DNA from: Bacteroidales bacterium
Lineage (GTDB): Bacteria; Bacteroidota; Bacteroidia; Bacteroidales; F082
Assembly: GCA_016290215.1 (NCBI GenBank)
Contig: JAEETH010000004.1
Coordinates: 1 to 64,000, forward strand
Direction: 5' to 3'
Length of the DNA: 64,000 nucleotides
Position 1 is the first letter of the stretch. Each line of letters begins with the position of its first letter. The notes beneath the pieces are model-generated. The model was not told where the DNA came from and made no database searches. It saw only the letters and a list, made by a program, of their open reading frames with translations. The position numbers and the translations under genes are program-made. Below are positions 17,755-26,300 of this stretch, piece after piece.

Positions 17755-19011
17755 ATGGAATCGAAACGTGTAGTTATCACGGGTTTAGGTGCCATCACCC
17801 CTGTCGGAAATACCGTCAAGGATTTCTGGGAAGGCTTGGTGAACGGAAAAAATGGAGCCTGTGAGATTACCCGTTTCGATTCTTCTTTATACAAGACCCA
17901 TTTCGCCTGCGAGGTGAAAGGGTATAACCCCGACGACTTTTTCGACAAGAAAACGTCACGCAAGTACGACTTGTTTGCCCAATTTGATATTGTGGCCGCC
18001 GATGAAGCCATCGTCGATTCTGGTATCACCCCCGAAAACACCGATTTCGACGATGTTGGCGTTCTGCTAACTTCGGGCATCGGTGGCGTCAATCATTTCT
18101 TTAACGAGTTGAAAGAGTTTTTTGTGAATGGCGACGGCACGCCGCGGTTCAGCCCCTTTCTCATCACGAAGATGATTGCCAACATGCCTGGCGGTGTCAT
18201 TTCCATCAAATACGGTTTCAGGGGTCCCAATTACGCAACGGTGTCGGCTTGCGCATCATCGGCTCATGCTATCATGTCGGCTTTCGACCTCATTCGTTAC
18301 GGCAAGAGCACGGTCGTCGTGGCAGGTGGCGCTGGTGCAGCTATCGGAGAATGTGGCATAGGCGGCTTCAACTCGATGAAGGCCCTTTCGACACGCAATG
18401 ATGACTTTATGACCGCTTCCCGTCCCTTCGACCTCAACCGCGACGGTTTCGTCATGGGTGAAGGTGCTGGTAGCCTCGTGCTCGAAGAATACGAACACGC
18501 CGTGGCTCGTGGCGCGAAGATTTATGCCGAAATCGTGGGTGGCGGTGCTTCTGCCGATGCTTACCATATCACGGCTCCGCATCCCGAAGGCAAGGGTGGC
18601 ATCCTCAGTATGCAGCGCGCCTTGAAGGATGCTGAACTGTCTCCCGAGGTCATCGACCACATCAACACGCACGGCACTTCGACACCCGCTGGCGACTTAG
18701 CTGAACCTATCGCCATCAAAGAGGTGTTTGGCGAACATGCCTTCGACATCAGCATCAATTCCACCAAGTCGATGACGGGTCACCTGTTGGGTGGCGCCGG
18801 TGCTATCGAGGCCATCGCTTGTGTGTTGGCTCTGAAGAACGGCATCATTCCGCCTACCATCAACCACTTCGACGACGACCCTCAAATCGACAGCCGCTTC
18901 GATTTCACTTTCCACAAAGCCCGCAAGCGCAACATCCATTATGCGCTCAGCAATTCCTTTGGCTTTGGCGGACAAAACGCCACTTTGATTTTCAAAAAAT
19001 ACGAATCCTAA
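17755..19011 (+). CDS. fabF: Beta-ketoacyl-ACP synthase II
   Basis: 418 residues, full length for the family. It elongates fatty acids by condensing acyl groups with malonyl-ACP. The catalytic triad is visible: Cys in VSACASSAHAI (~165), His in NTHGTSTPAGD (~304) and His in SMTGHLLGGAGAIEA (~341). The N-terminus KRVVITGLGAITPVGN and the C-terminal ALSNSFGFGGQNATLIFKK are standard. It follows acpP directly and ends 1 nt before rnc, indicating co-transcription. Confidence 0.97.
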   Translation: MESKRVVITGLGAITPVGNTVKDFWEGLVNGKNGACEITRFDSSLYKTHFACEVKGYNPDDFFDKKTSRKYDLFAQFDIVAADEAIVDSGITPENTDFDDVGVLLTSGIGGVNHFFNELKEFFVNGDGTPRFSPFLITKMIANMPGGVISIKYGFRGPNYATVSACASSAHAIMSAFDLIRYGKSTVVVAGGAGAAIGECGIGGFNSMKALSTRNDDFMTASRPFDLNRDGFVMGEGAGSLVLEEYEHAVARGAKIYAEIVGGGASADAYHITAPHPEGKGGILSMQRALKDAELSPEVIDHINTHGTSTPAGDLAEPIAIKEVFGEHAFDISINSTKSMTGHLLGGAGAIEAIACVLALKNGIIPPTINHFDDDPQIDSRFDFTFHKARKRNIHYALSNSFGFGGQNATLIFKKYES

Positions 19012-19012
19012 G

Positions 19013-19738
19013 ATGGCCTTTTTTTCTCGTCCCAAAGACCCCCAAGACAAGGCTCTTTACGAGTATATCCACAACATTTTTGGCTTTTATCCCAAAAACA
19101 TCGCCTTATATCACGTGGCCTTCACGCATAAATCGATGTCAGACGAAAAGGTGGGCAATTACCATGTCAGTAACGAACGCATGGAATACCTTGGCGACGC
19201 CGTTTTGGGCACCGCCGTGGCCGACTACCTTTTTCGTACCTATCCCACCCAGCCAGAAGGTTTCCTCACCGAGATGCGCTCGCGCATCGTGAGCCGCGTT
19301 TCACTCAACAAGCTCTCTCAGAAACTTGGTTTCGAGGAATATATCCGTCATGCTCCCGACTCCGGCTCGGGGCAAGGCTTCAAGTCGATAGGCGGCAATG
19401 CTTTCGAGGCCTTGATGGGTGCCATCTACCTTGACAGAGGGTATGATTTTGCCAAGCACATCATCATCGACCGCATCATCAAGATCCATATCGACATGGA
19501 TGAGTTGCAGCAGACGAATGTCAACTTCAAGAGCAAGTTGCTCGAATGGTCGCAGAAGAACAAGAAGAAGCTTGAATTCAAGCTGTTGGAAGAGGTGGGC
19601 ACTGGCAACAAAAAGATGTATCATGTTCAGATTGTCATCGACGAAAAGTCATACGCTGATGCTTTGGACCGCTCCATTCGCGGCGCTGAACAACTCGCTG
19701 CAGAGAAAACATACAATACTTTAAATCCAGCGGAGTAA
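19013..19738 (+). CDS. rnc: Ribonuclease III
   Basis: 241 residues. It cleaves double-stranded RNA in rRNA and mRNA processing. The signature NERMEYLGDAVLGTAVADYLF (~43-63) carries the catalytic acidic residues, and AFEALMGAIYLDRGYDFA (~126) the second metal ligand Glu. The C-terminal double-stranded-RNA-binding domain covers ~165-238 (NFKSKLLEWSQKNKKKLEF; GAEQLAAEKTYNTL). The start ATG lies 1 nt after the fabF stop. Confidence 0.96.
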   Translation: MAFFSRPKDPQDKALYEYIHNIFGFYPKNIALYHVAFTHKSMSDEKVGNYHVSNERMEYLGDAVLGTAVADYLFRTYPTQPEGFLTEMRSRIVSRVSLNKLSQKLGFEEYIRHAPDSGSGQGFKSIGGNAFEALMGAIYLDRGYDFAKHIIIDRIIKIHIDMDELQQTNVNFKSKLLEWSQKNKKKLEFKLLEEVGTGNKKMYHVQIVIDEKSYADALDRSIRGAEQLAAEKTYNTLNPAE

Positions 19739-19740
19739 TT

Positions 19741-19862
19741 GGATTCCCTTCGGGAATGGAATTTTGTCGCTTTTATTTGCGGCGGCTAATGGTCCTTAAA
19801 GTTTGGTAGACCCTCAATCCGCCGCCTATGTTAGTTTATCCGCATTCCATTCCTTTAGGGAA
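19741..19862. repeat. Intergenic hairpins after rnc
   Basis: Two short hairpins with ATTCC(C)/GGGAAT arms (about 19743-19757 and 19850-19862, the second followed by a T-run) bracket a GGCGG-CTAA...CCGCC stem. They probably form the terminator of the acpP-fabF-rnc unit. Confidence 0.55.
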
Positions 19863-19884
19863 TTTTTTTTTCAAAAGAAATCTA

Positions 19885-19892
19885 TATCTTTG
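19885..19892 (+). promoter_or_regulatory. -7 box almost abutting the start codon at 19897
   Basis: TATCTTTG ends only 4 nt before the ATG, so the transcript would be leaderless or nearly so. Confidence 0.5.
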
Positions 19893-19896
19893 CGGC

Positions 19897-20418
19897 ATGA
19901 ATCCCAAAGACAAGAAAATACAAATCGCGTCGTTTGACGACACTACCGTCGTTGGCATTAATTCGAGTTTGCCCGACTACAAGCTGGCTTGGTGTGTCAA
20001 CAAAGCCCTTGCCATCGACTTATCGCGCTACGACGACCTTGTTTTCGAAGGCGACTCTTTCGCTTTTTATTACTACACTGCTGGTGAGAACTACAACGTC
20101 TACAACCTTGTCAGCCTCAACAGTCGCGACCGAGTGCTCTATCCTTTCAAGCCCCGTTTGGACTACCTCTTCCTCATCCAGAACACCCTTTCGGCTGAGC
20201 GTCAAACCATCATTATGCGCAGCCTGCGCCAAACGGAAGGCATAACCCATGCTTTTGTTTTGGAGAAAGACAAAAACCTCCGCTTCGTCCTCGAAACCAT
20301 TGCCGACTGCGAGCAGCAGATGATTAACAAGAAAAGACGGCAAACCGATATTCATGCGGTCAAACAACAAATGCAGGAGCAAGAAGAAGCATTGGCCAAG
20401 CTTAGGGCTCAATCCTGA
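19897..20418 (+). CDS. IPExxxVDY-type family protein (uncharacterised)
   Basis: 173 residues from the ATG at 19897 (MNPKDKKIQIASFDD). An earlier in-frame ATG at 19828 is upstream of the promoter box. The protein starts with LAWCVNKALAIDLSRYDDL, continues with a beta-rich core and has FKPRLDYLFLIQN where the family has its IPExxxVDY signature, here degenerate. The position directly after rnc is the usual place for this family in Bacteroidota, which supports the call. The C-terminal ~30 residues are charged and probably coiled coil. Function unknown. It converges with the glycosyltransferase gene, overlapping by 17 nt. Confidence 0.65.
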   Translation: MNPKDKKIQIASFDDTTVVGINSSLPDYKLAWCVNKALAIDLSRYDDLVFEGDSFAFYYYTAGENYNVYNLVSLNSRDRVLYPFKPRLDYLFLIQNTLSAERQTIIMRSLRQTEGITHAFVLEKDKNLRFVLETIADCEQQMINKKRRQTDIHAVKQQMQEQEEALAKLRAQS

Positions 20419-22192
20419 TGTTTATCCCGCTTCCTTCAGTCACGAAAGAAGCAATACCGTCTCCAATCCCTAACGTAAAGCGGTTTTTCCCTTCCTTGAT
20501 GTCGCTGCTGACAACGGTGAATAGATGTCCGTGGTAAGTCTCGTGAGCAGGGATGAGGATGTCATCATCGTAATGGCAGTAGCCGAAATCATCGCTGGAG
20601 AGGTATTGCGCCTTAATACATAGGTCGAACTCAGGATGATGGAAATCAACGGTTTGGTCGTATGGATTATGGATGGAAAAGTCCACATGGATGGTGTCGC
20701 CGTGATGGAAGGTGAGTGATTCTGAGTTAGTGATACATATTTCCGTCACCAAGCGGTTGGCCGACTGGAAATGCTCGGCGATAAAACCCTTGAATGCAAC
20801 GCCATTAATCATATAATCCTTTGATAATCTGTGGAGTGGCGAGCAAACAAACACACTTTCACACGTCCAATTCCTATCAAACTGCCAGAGGTCAAACTGT
20901 GTTTTGCGATCGTAGTAGCTTTTTAATGTGGAGCTTTCCTTTCCCGTGAAATAGTGGTACAAGGAGGGTTGCTGAAATGATCCTTGGAAGACCACAGGAC
21001 AGTCGCCCGCCACTAGCTCGATGGCCTTGTAGTATTTTTCTTTGCCATGGTAGCCAAAGCGGTCGGCAAAAGGCGTCAACAGGAGGATTCTGAAGGTCAG
21101 CACCAATAGGAGGGAAGGAAAGACGAACCACTTGATGTATTTTCTTAACTTATCGTCAATCAATGCTTTGCGGTAAACCAAAACCACCGCTGGGATGACA
21201 CATACGATGGTCCAATGCGGCTCCACATGCCCGCGGAACGCCATGAGCCAAAAGAAGAAAAAGAACCCGATGAGGATAAACTTTAATCCTCGTTCGAAGA
21301 CCCCGGTAGGCATCCCCCCTTTAAGGGGGGTAGGGGGGATTAAAACACGATTCCTATTCTTTATCAATACATACACTACCGCCCCAAACGTAAACGGATT
21401 GAAAATCAGCAACTGATTAGGCAAATACTCAAAGAAATAACTCCAGCGGAAGGCTTCGTTGCGCTGCGTCAGGTGATACCTAAAACTCGGAAAATCATTG
21501 CTGACTTGCCACAAGATATGCGGTGTCAACAAAGCCAAAGCCAATAAGCACGCCACCCAAAACTTTCCGTCTTTCAGCAGTTTAAGGTTGGATAGAACGA
21601 TTAATCCCAAAAGCAGGAACGCATGGTATTTGCTGTAAATCATCAAAGCCATCATTGTTCCCATCAGAAGGGTGTTTTTCCATGTTTTTTCGGCCAAATA
21701 TCGTTGGTATATTAATAGGAACAAGGCCGAAAACAAAATGAGGCTCGCATCGGGCGTGGTGACGAAACCATAGATGTTGAACATTATGATAGAGAAGGCG
21801 ATGATGAAGAAAAGGATTAAATGCTTTTGAGTCAGCGTTTCGACAGGCTCAACGACCTTGTTTTGTGCCGTTGGTTCAAGGTCCCTGAGCTTGTCGAAGG
21901 GCCGATCTATGGCAATCAACCACATCACAAACAGCGAAAGACATGACGTAATAATGGTAAAAAGCCTTACGCCTAAGTTGCCCGAAAAAAAGATGCTGCT
22001 CAAAAAAGTCATCAGCCCCACCATGGGCGGGTGGTCATAATAACCCCAGGCAAGGTGTTCGCCATAGAGGGCATAATAGGCTTCGTCCTCCTGGATTTCG
22101 GTGAAAATGCTCTGCAACAGGTTGATGACAAACCAAATGAAAATGCCACAACAAAGGCAAAATCTCCAATTGAATCTTTTGTCCTTTGTCAT
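20402..22192 (-). CDS. GT39/ArnT-like membrane glycosyltransferase
   Basis: 596 residues from the ATG at 22192 (MTKDKRFNWRF); an upstream in-frame ATG lies in a repeat. It is a polytopic membrane protein transferring a sugar from a polyprenyl-phosphate donor. The first periplasmic loop has the acidic motif EDEAYYALYGEHLAWGYYDH (~34-53), diagnostic for dolichyl-phosphate-mannose/ArnT-type enzymes. About ten hydrophobic helices follow (for example LILFFIIAFSIIMFNIYGF), then a soluble C-terminal beta-rich domain of ~200 residues. Two dispersed repeats occur in frame: PFDKLRDLEPTAQNKVVEPV (~97-120) and VLIPPTPLKGGMPTGVFERG (~280-300). Acceptor unknown. Confidence 0.85.
   Translation of the reverse strand: MTKDKRFNWRFCLCCGIFIWFVINLLQSIFTEIQEDEAYYALYGEHLAWGYYDHPPMVGLMTFLSSIFFSGNLGVRLFTIITSCLSLFVMWLIAIDRPFDKLRDLEPTAQNKVVEPVETLTQKHLILFFIIAFSIIMFNIYGFVTTPDASLILFSALFLLIYQRYLAEKTWKNTLLMGTMMALMIYSKYHAFLLLGLIVLSNLKLLKDGKFWVACLLALALLTPHILWQVSNDFPSFRYHLTQRNEAFRWSYFFEYLPNQLLIFNPFTFGAVVYVLIKNRNRVLIPPTPLKGGMPTGVFERGLKFILIGFFFFFWLMAFRGHVEPHWTIVCVIPAVVLVYRKALIDDKLRKYIKWFVFPSLLLVLTFRILLLTPFADRFGYHGKEKYYKAIELVAGDCPVVFQGSFQQPSLYHYFTGKESSTLKSYYDRKTQFDLWQFDRNWTCESVFVCSPLHRLSKDYMINGVAFKGFIAEHFQSANRLVTEICITNSESLTFHHGDTIHVDFSIHNPYDQTVDFHHPEFDLCIKAQYLSSDDFGYCHYDDDILIPAHETYHGHLFTVVSSDIKEGKNRFTLGIGDGIASFVTEGSGINIRIEP
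21300..21345. repeat. Dispersed CCCCTTTAAGGGG-type repeat in frame in the glycosyltransferase
   Basis: A palindromic CCCCCCTTTAAGGGGGG core followed by GTAGGGGGGATTA. Read on the minus strand it encodes IPPTPLKGG within a cytoplasmic or periplasmic loop. Confidence 0.7.
21836..21908. repeat. Dispersed CGACAGGCTCAACGACC / CCTGAGCTTGTCGAAGGG repeat in frame in the glycosyltransferase
   Basis: An inverted pair, TTTCGACAGGCTCAACGACC and GGTCCCTGAGCTTGTCGAAG, flanking ~30 bp. The same two arms occur in the gap at 23868-23928. Confidence 0.8.
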
Positions 22193-22202
22193 GGCATTTT
22201 TC

Positions 22203-22277
22203 GTTTGTAGGACTGTCACAACATGGCAGCCGCATAGGAAACCAATCCGTGCGGCTGCCATAATATGACAGCCCTAC
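22203..22277. repeat. Long inverted repeat upstream of the glycosyltransferase, downstream of glnA
   Basis: Arms TGTAGGACTGTCA/TGACAGCCCTACA enclose a second stem ATGGCAGCCGCA/TGCGGCTGCCAT. It is placed between the glnA stop and the next gene and could terminate glnA transcription. Confidence 0.8.
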
Positions 22278-22283
22278 AGTTGA

Positions 22284-23777
22284 TTATCCCACGTGAATGT
22301 TTTCCTTCACCAGTTTCATGATTTTCTCGTTGTCGTTGCCTAATTCAGCGCGGAGGTTGGCATCATTGAAATTGGTAAGGTATTTAATCATGTAGTCGAC
22401 GATGGCGTCGGAGAACACGCCCTTGGCGGTGTATATCTCGCGGTCCTTGTCGAGTTCCTTGGCGGCAGCCACGCAGCTGTCGGGCAGCTGTTCAAGCGAC
22501 TCCTGCAATTTCTTGTTCTTGTCGTCGTGGATGTTGACGCCGAGGCCGACGTAGGTCTTTTCGGCCACTTCAAGGGCGTTGGGCATCTCGAAGCCGTGAC
22601 GGGCGGCAGCGCAGAGGGCGGCCATCAGCAGGTACATGTCGGCGCAGCCGTCGGAGGCACGCCATTCGAAGGTTTGCTTCTCGCTGAAGTCCTTGTTTGA
22701 CTTCTTCTCCAGCGGGTTGGCGTTGGCTGACATGTCCTTGCCATTGTTAATCCAGCCGAGCGGCACGCGCACCAAGGCGCTGCGGTTGCTGTAGGACCAG
22801 CACAACGAAGTCGGGGCTTCCTGATGAGGCACCAAGCGCAGGAACGACAGCGGGTTGGGATTGCCGAAGGCAGGCAGCGAGGTGCCAGCGTCCATATAGC
22901 CGGCGATGGCCTTCTTGCCATAGTCGCTGAGTTCGCCCTTGTTGACCATCACGCTCTTGCCGTCCTTGGTGAACTTGCAGTGTACGTGCATTCCCGAACC
23001 AGCCTTACCCACGGTGATCTTCGGTGCGAAGGTCAGTGTGACGCCGTATTCGTAGGCCAATTGGCGCATGATCCATTTGGCAACGACGAGTTGGTCGGCG
23101 GCGTCTTCGATGTTGGTGGGCAGGAACTCGATTTCGTTCTGCTCATAGATCTTACCGTCCTTGGTGAAGTTACCCACTTCGCTGTGCCCGTACTTAATCA
23201 AGCCACCAGCCTGTGCGATGAGGCGCATGGCTTCGACGCGGTACTCGGTGAACTTGTTGAACGGGGCGCTCTCGTGATAACCCTTTTGGTCGGGCACTTC
23301 GTAGATCTCTTCGTCGTCGGCGATGATGTAGTATTCCAGTTCGCCCATGGTCTCCATCTGCAAGCCCGTGGTCTTCTTGAACACTTCGTGAGCCTTGTGG
23401 AGGATGTGTTCAGGTGAACTCTCGAAAGGCTCGCCGTCGCGGTTGTAGAACGAACAAAGGATGTCCAAGGTGGGCGTCTCGGTGAAGGGGTTACGGAAGG
23501 CGGTCTTGTACTTCGGCACCACATAGAGGTCGCTCTTGCCGGCTTCGATGAAGGGGAAGAGGCTCGAACCATCGACGCGCTCACCAGCGGTGAGGATGTT
23601 TTCGAGGTGTTCGAGGCTGTGGATCACGAAGTTCAAGGTCTTCAGTTTGCCGTCCCAGCCACAATAGTGGAAGTTGACGAATTCGATTTGGTTTTCCTCG
23701 CAATAACGAATGATGTCGGCGCGAGTGAACTCTGCTGCAGGCTTTTGAAGGTACTGCACCAGACGATTGGGGTTCAT
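22284..23777 (-). CDS. glnA: Glutamine synthetase (GlnA type, ~500 residues)
   Basis: 497 residues from the ATG at 23777 (MNPNRLVQYLQKPAAEFT); an in-frame ATG six codons upstream is possible. It makes glutamine from glutamate, ammonia and ATP. The N-terminal beta-grasp domain (VNFHYCGWDGKLKTLNFV) precedes the catalytic domain with VDGSSLFPFIEAGKSDLYVV, GELEYYI (metal-binding Glu), KAGSGMHVHCKF (ammonia/ATP site) and SNRSALVRVPLGWI. It is longer and more divergent than typical GSI (~470 residues) and much shorter than GSIII. The adenylylation motif NLYDLP is not seen, so regulation by adenylylation is unlikely. Its leader (23778-23950) carries repeats. Confidence 0.92.
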   Translation of the reverse strand: MNPNRLVQYLQKPAAEFTRADIIRYCEENQIEFVNFHYCGWDGKLKTLNFVIHSLEHLENILTAGERVDGSSLFPFIEAGKSDLYVVPKYKTAFRNPFTETPTLDILCSFYNRDGEPFESSPEHILHKAHEVFKKTTGLQMETMGELEYYIIADDEEIYEVPDQKGYHESAPFNKFTEYRVEAMRLIAQAGGLIKYGHSEVGNFTKDGKIYEQNEIEFLPTNIEDAADQLVVAKWIMRQLAYEYGVTLTFAPKITVGKAGSGMHVHCKFTKDGKSVMVNKGELSDYGKKAIAGYMDAGTSLPAFGNPNPLSFLRLVPHQEAPTSLCWSYSNRSALVRVPLGWINNGKDMSANANPLEKKSNKDFSEKQTFEWRASDGCADMYLLMAALCAAARHGFEMPNALEVAEKTYVGLGVNIHDDKNKKLQESLEQLPDSCVAAAKELDKDREIYTAKGVFSDAIVDYMIKYLTNFNDANLRAELGNDNEKIMKLVKENIHVG

Positions 23778-23814
23778 GGCAATTCTTTGGTCCATTACGA
23801 TTTGTATTTCAGAT

Positions 23815-23936
23815 TTAAAGATTTAAAAATTCAAGATTTAAAATTCAAAGATTTCGCCGGCGTTTCGACAGTCTAAACGACCTTCGCTTCAATGTGTCGT
23901 GGAGGTCCCTGAGCCTGTCGAAGGGCCGTTCTAAGA
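23815..23936. repeat. Dispersed repeats in the glnA leader
   Basis: AAGATTTAAAAATTCAAGAT words, then GTTTCGACAGTCTAAACGACC and GGTCCCTGAGCCTGTCGAAG. These are the same arms as the element inside the glycosyltransferase. Confidence 0.75.
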
Positions 23937-23950
23937 CATTCAATTTTGCG

Positions 23951-23958
23951 CAAAGATA
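23951..23958 (-). promoter_or_regulatory. Bacteroidota -7 box for glnA
   Basis: Minus strand TATCTTTG, about 170 nt upstream of glnA, giving a long repeat-containing leader. Confidence 0.5.
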
Positions 23959-24030
23959 GTGAATATTCCGTCATAAAAAGACAAAAGAAGAATAAATGCT
24001 GTTTTTTCCTTTGAATCCATGGTTTTTTCC

Positions 24031-24038
24031 TACTTTTG
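24031..24038 (+). promoter_or_regulatory. Bacteroidota -7 box for the 74-residue protein gene
   Basis: TACTTTTG, 20 nt upstream of the ATG at 24059. Confidence 0.6.
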
Positions 24039-24058
24039 CGCTAACAAAAGCAAGAATT

Positions 24059-24283
24059 ATGGCACTTAGAGACTGGATGATTTCATTCAACAACGCCAAG
24101 ACCATGGAAGCTAACGGCGAGGAAGGTCCTGAACTGATAGCGGAATACGAGCGCGTGTTGTCCAAATTGGGCGAAGGGCCGCTCACCGAGGCACAGGAAA
24201 ATGTCCGCAAGGAAGTTTACCGCAACCTATATGAGCTGTATATGCTTAATGGGGATGAGGAGAAGGCGGAAGAATACAAATAA
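24059..24283 (+). CDS. Small uncharacterised acidic helical protein
   Basis: 74 residues from the ATG at 24059 (MALRDWMISFNNAKTMEANG). The in-frame ATG at 23996 precedes the promoter box and is rejected. It is entirely helical by pattern, rich in Glu, with heptad-like LIAEYERVLSKLGEGPL and VRKEVYRNLYELYML. It has no signal, no Cys and no known motif. It is monocistronic, divergent from glnA. A coding assignment is supported by the promoter spacing and the codon pattern; function unknown. Confidence 0.65.
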   Translation: MALRDWMISFNNAKTMEANGEEGPELIAEYERVLSKLGEGPLTEAQENVRKEVYRNLYELYMLNGDEEKAEEYK

Positions 24284-24299
24284 TTTAGGCAAAAAGGTC

Positions 24300-24700
24300 A
24301 TCAAGTAGCACTTCTGATTGCACACGGTTGCTGTACATGTTCTTAGCTATGCAGAAAGTGGTAACGAAATATAACAGCCAAATCTTCAAAATTTTGCATG
24401 ATTTGGACAAGTTAAATTTGCCCCTTTTTAGAGTTTGTTTAAATTTCAATTCGATAATGTGTTGGGTATGGTTTTCGAAAAGGCGATTTGAACCATGGCT
24501 TCGGAGGATTCGGAGTAGAACTCGTAGTCCAAGACAATCCTTCCTGCCGAATGCAATGCGAAGCTTCTTGCCAAGCGTGTCCATGATGTCCCAAAGCGAA
24601 TTTCCCCTTTTTCTTTTCGTTGGCTTCAGGTTATTTTCAATATGCCACTGATTATCAGTAAGGTTGGTTGAGTATCTTCTATTTGTATCTAAATAATTGG
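24300..24700 (-). pseudogene. Degraded IS5-like transposase remnant
   Basis: The minus strand begins with YSTNLTDNQWHIENNLKP followed by KRKRGNSLWDIMD, matching the start of IS5-group transposases (LTDxQW...). It then jumps to sequence near KKLRIAFG, and a second frame reads IVLDYEFYSESSEAMVQIAF, like the C-terminal end of the same family. The central catalytic part is missing and frames are shifted, so it is a deletion remnant. No terminal inverted repeats were identified. The AT-rich stretch to 24931 holds no gene that I can see, apart from an ATTCC/GGGAAT hairpin near 24828. Confidence 0.5.
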
Positions 24701-24931
24701 AAACCAAAAAGAGATGAATAAATATCATATTAATACTTTGATTATCAATTATTTATATTACTTTTCTATGGTCTATTCAATCCTTTTTATCCGTTTTTAA
24801 ACAGCTTCTTAATAATTCAATCGAATGCTATTCCTTACGGGAATCAGAGCAATCCCGTAGGGCTTTTCGCTCGGTAAAAAAGCAATAACCAATCTTTAAC
24901 AATCCATAGAGATGTGCGTGGCTATAACCCC

Positions 24932-26119
24932 TTACCTAAACGGCTCCATCACCCGCTCAAAAATGCCGTTCATGTAAGCCAACGCCATACCATAGTTGCT
25001 AATCGGGATGCCTTGGTTGACAAAGAGATTCGTACGGTTGAGCAGTTGCTTGCGCGTGCTCATGCAGCCACCGCATTGGATTGCCATGGCATATCTCTCA
25101 GGATGCTCGATGGGCGACAAGCCCGCCACATACTCAAAATGGATGTCTTTTCCGGTGTATTTCAGTATCATGCGTGGCAACTTCACGCGGCCAATGTCCT
25201 CGCATGTACTATGGTGAGTACACGATTCGAGCAATAATACCGTGTTGCCGTCTTTCAACTGTGAGAGATGCGGCGTCCCTTTCACGTAGTTGTCGAAATC
25301 GCCGCGCAAGCGGGCCATGACGATGCTGAAACTGGTCAAGGGGATGTCGGCAGGTACGATTTTGCTTACATAGCCAAACACCTGGCTGTCGGTGACAATC
25401 AAGGCGGGCTTGGGCATGGTGTCGAGGTATTGCTGCAAGTGAGTCTCCTTCAGCACCACACAGATACATTCGTTGTCCAAAACGTCGCGGATGGCCATCA
25501 CTTGCGGCAAAATCAACCGGCCTTCGGGGGCTTCCGAGTCGACGGGACAGACCAAAACCACCACCTCGTTCGGTTGGATGATGCCACCCAACAGCGACAC
25601 TTTCTGATAGGCACTCTCAGGGATAGTCTTTTTCAATGCTTCGACCAACGGAGCAATGTCATCGTTTCTTGAAACACTAAAGTCCAAAACTTTAGCACCT
25701 GTATTCTGCTCCATTACTGCTTTCACAACGGCAAGAAGCGGCTCTCCGTCGGCCTTGTTGTGGACGATGAAAAACGGCACCACCAATTCTTTCATTCGGG
25801 CAATCAGCTGCTTCTCAGGCTCGGCGAAGTTGTTTCCCGTGACGACGAGGATGGCACAGTCGATTTCCTCCAGCACCTTCATCGTCTTCTCCACACGCTG
25901 CTGTCCCAGCTCGCCCACATCATCGATGCCGGCCGTGTCGATGAGCATACAAGGCCCTATGCCGAAAATTTCCATGCTTTTCTTGACGGGATCAGTGGTG
26001 GTGCCAGCTGTATCGCTCACGATAGCGATGTTTTGTCCCGTCAGGAGGTTGATGAGGCTGCTTTTGCCGCAGTTTCTGCGACCGAAAATGCCGATATGAG
26101 GCTTCAAATCTTTTGCCAT
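24932..26119 (-). CDS. hydF: [FeFe]-hydrogenase maturation GTPase HydF
   Basis: 395 residues. It is the scaffold on which the 2Fe subcluster of the H-cluster is assembled before delivery to the hydrogenase. The N-terminal GTPase has G1 GRRNCGKSSLINLL (~13-26), the G2 Thr in TAGTTTDPV, G3 DTAGIDD (~60) and an HNKAD G4-type motif. The C-terminal part carries the cluster ligands: CTHHSTCED (~303-311, H-x-H-type region) and IQCGGCMSTRKQL (~357-369, CxxC). HydE, HydG and the hydrogenase are not in this window. It is monocistronic, with a TATTTTTG box. Confidence 0.93.
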   Translation of the reverse strand: MAKDLKPHIGIFGRRNCGKSSLINLLTGQNIAIVSDTAGTTTDPVKKSMEIFGIGPCMLIDTAGIDDVGELGQQRVEKTMKVLEEIDCAILVVTGNNFAEPEKQLIARMKELVVPFFIVHNKADGEPLLAVVKAVMEQNTGAKVLDFSVSRNDDIAPLVEALKKTIPESAYQKVSLLGGIIQPNEVVVLVCPVDSEAPEGRLILPQVMAIRDVLDNECICVVLKETHLQQYLDTMPKPALIVTDSQVFGYVSKIVPADIPLTSFSIVMARLRGDFDNYVKGTPHLSQLKDGNTVLLLESCTHHSTCEDIGRVKLPRMILKYTGKDIHFEYVAGLSPIEHPERYAMAIQCGGCMSTRKQLLNRTNLFVNQGIPISNYGMALAYMNGIFERVMEPFR

Positions 26120-26144
26120 TTGCTGTTGTTTTTCAATTTTGACG

Positions 26145-26152
26145 CAAAAATA
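26145..26152 (-). promoter_or_regulatory. Bacteroidota -7 box for hydF
   Basis: Minus strand TATTTTTG, 25 nt upstream of the hydF ATG. Confidence 0.6.
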
Positions 26153-26209
26153 GTAGTAAATTGTTTATTGTTGAACTGTTTAATCGTTTAAATCTTTGAT
26201 TCGACATAG

Positions 26210-26300
26210 TCAATTGTTGTTCGACTATGACTGATGATAATGACCATGACCGTCTCAATCTCGGAAAAACTGGTCATGGTCATAGTCAATGGTCATGGTT
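26210..26300. repeat. Intergenic dyad repeat (GACTATGAC / GTCATGGTCAT arms)
   Basis: GACTATGACTGATG and GACCATGACCG on the left are answered by GGTCATGGTCATAGTC on the right. It is a relative of the dyads at 9.3 and 38.8 kb. The rest of 26153-26509 shows no gene; GTTACTTTG near 26413 may be the ssb promoter. Confidence 0.65.
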
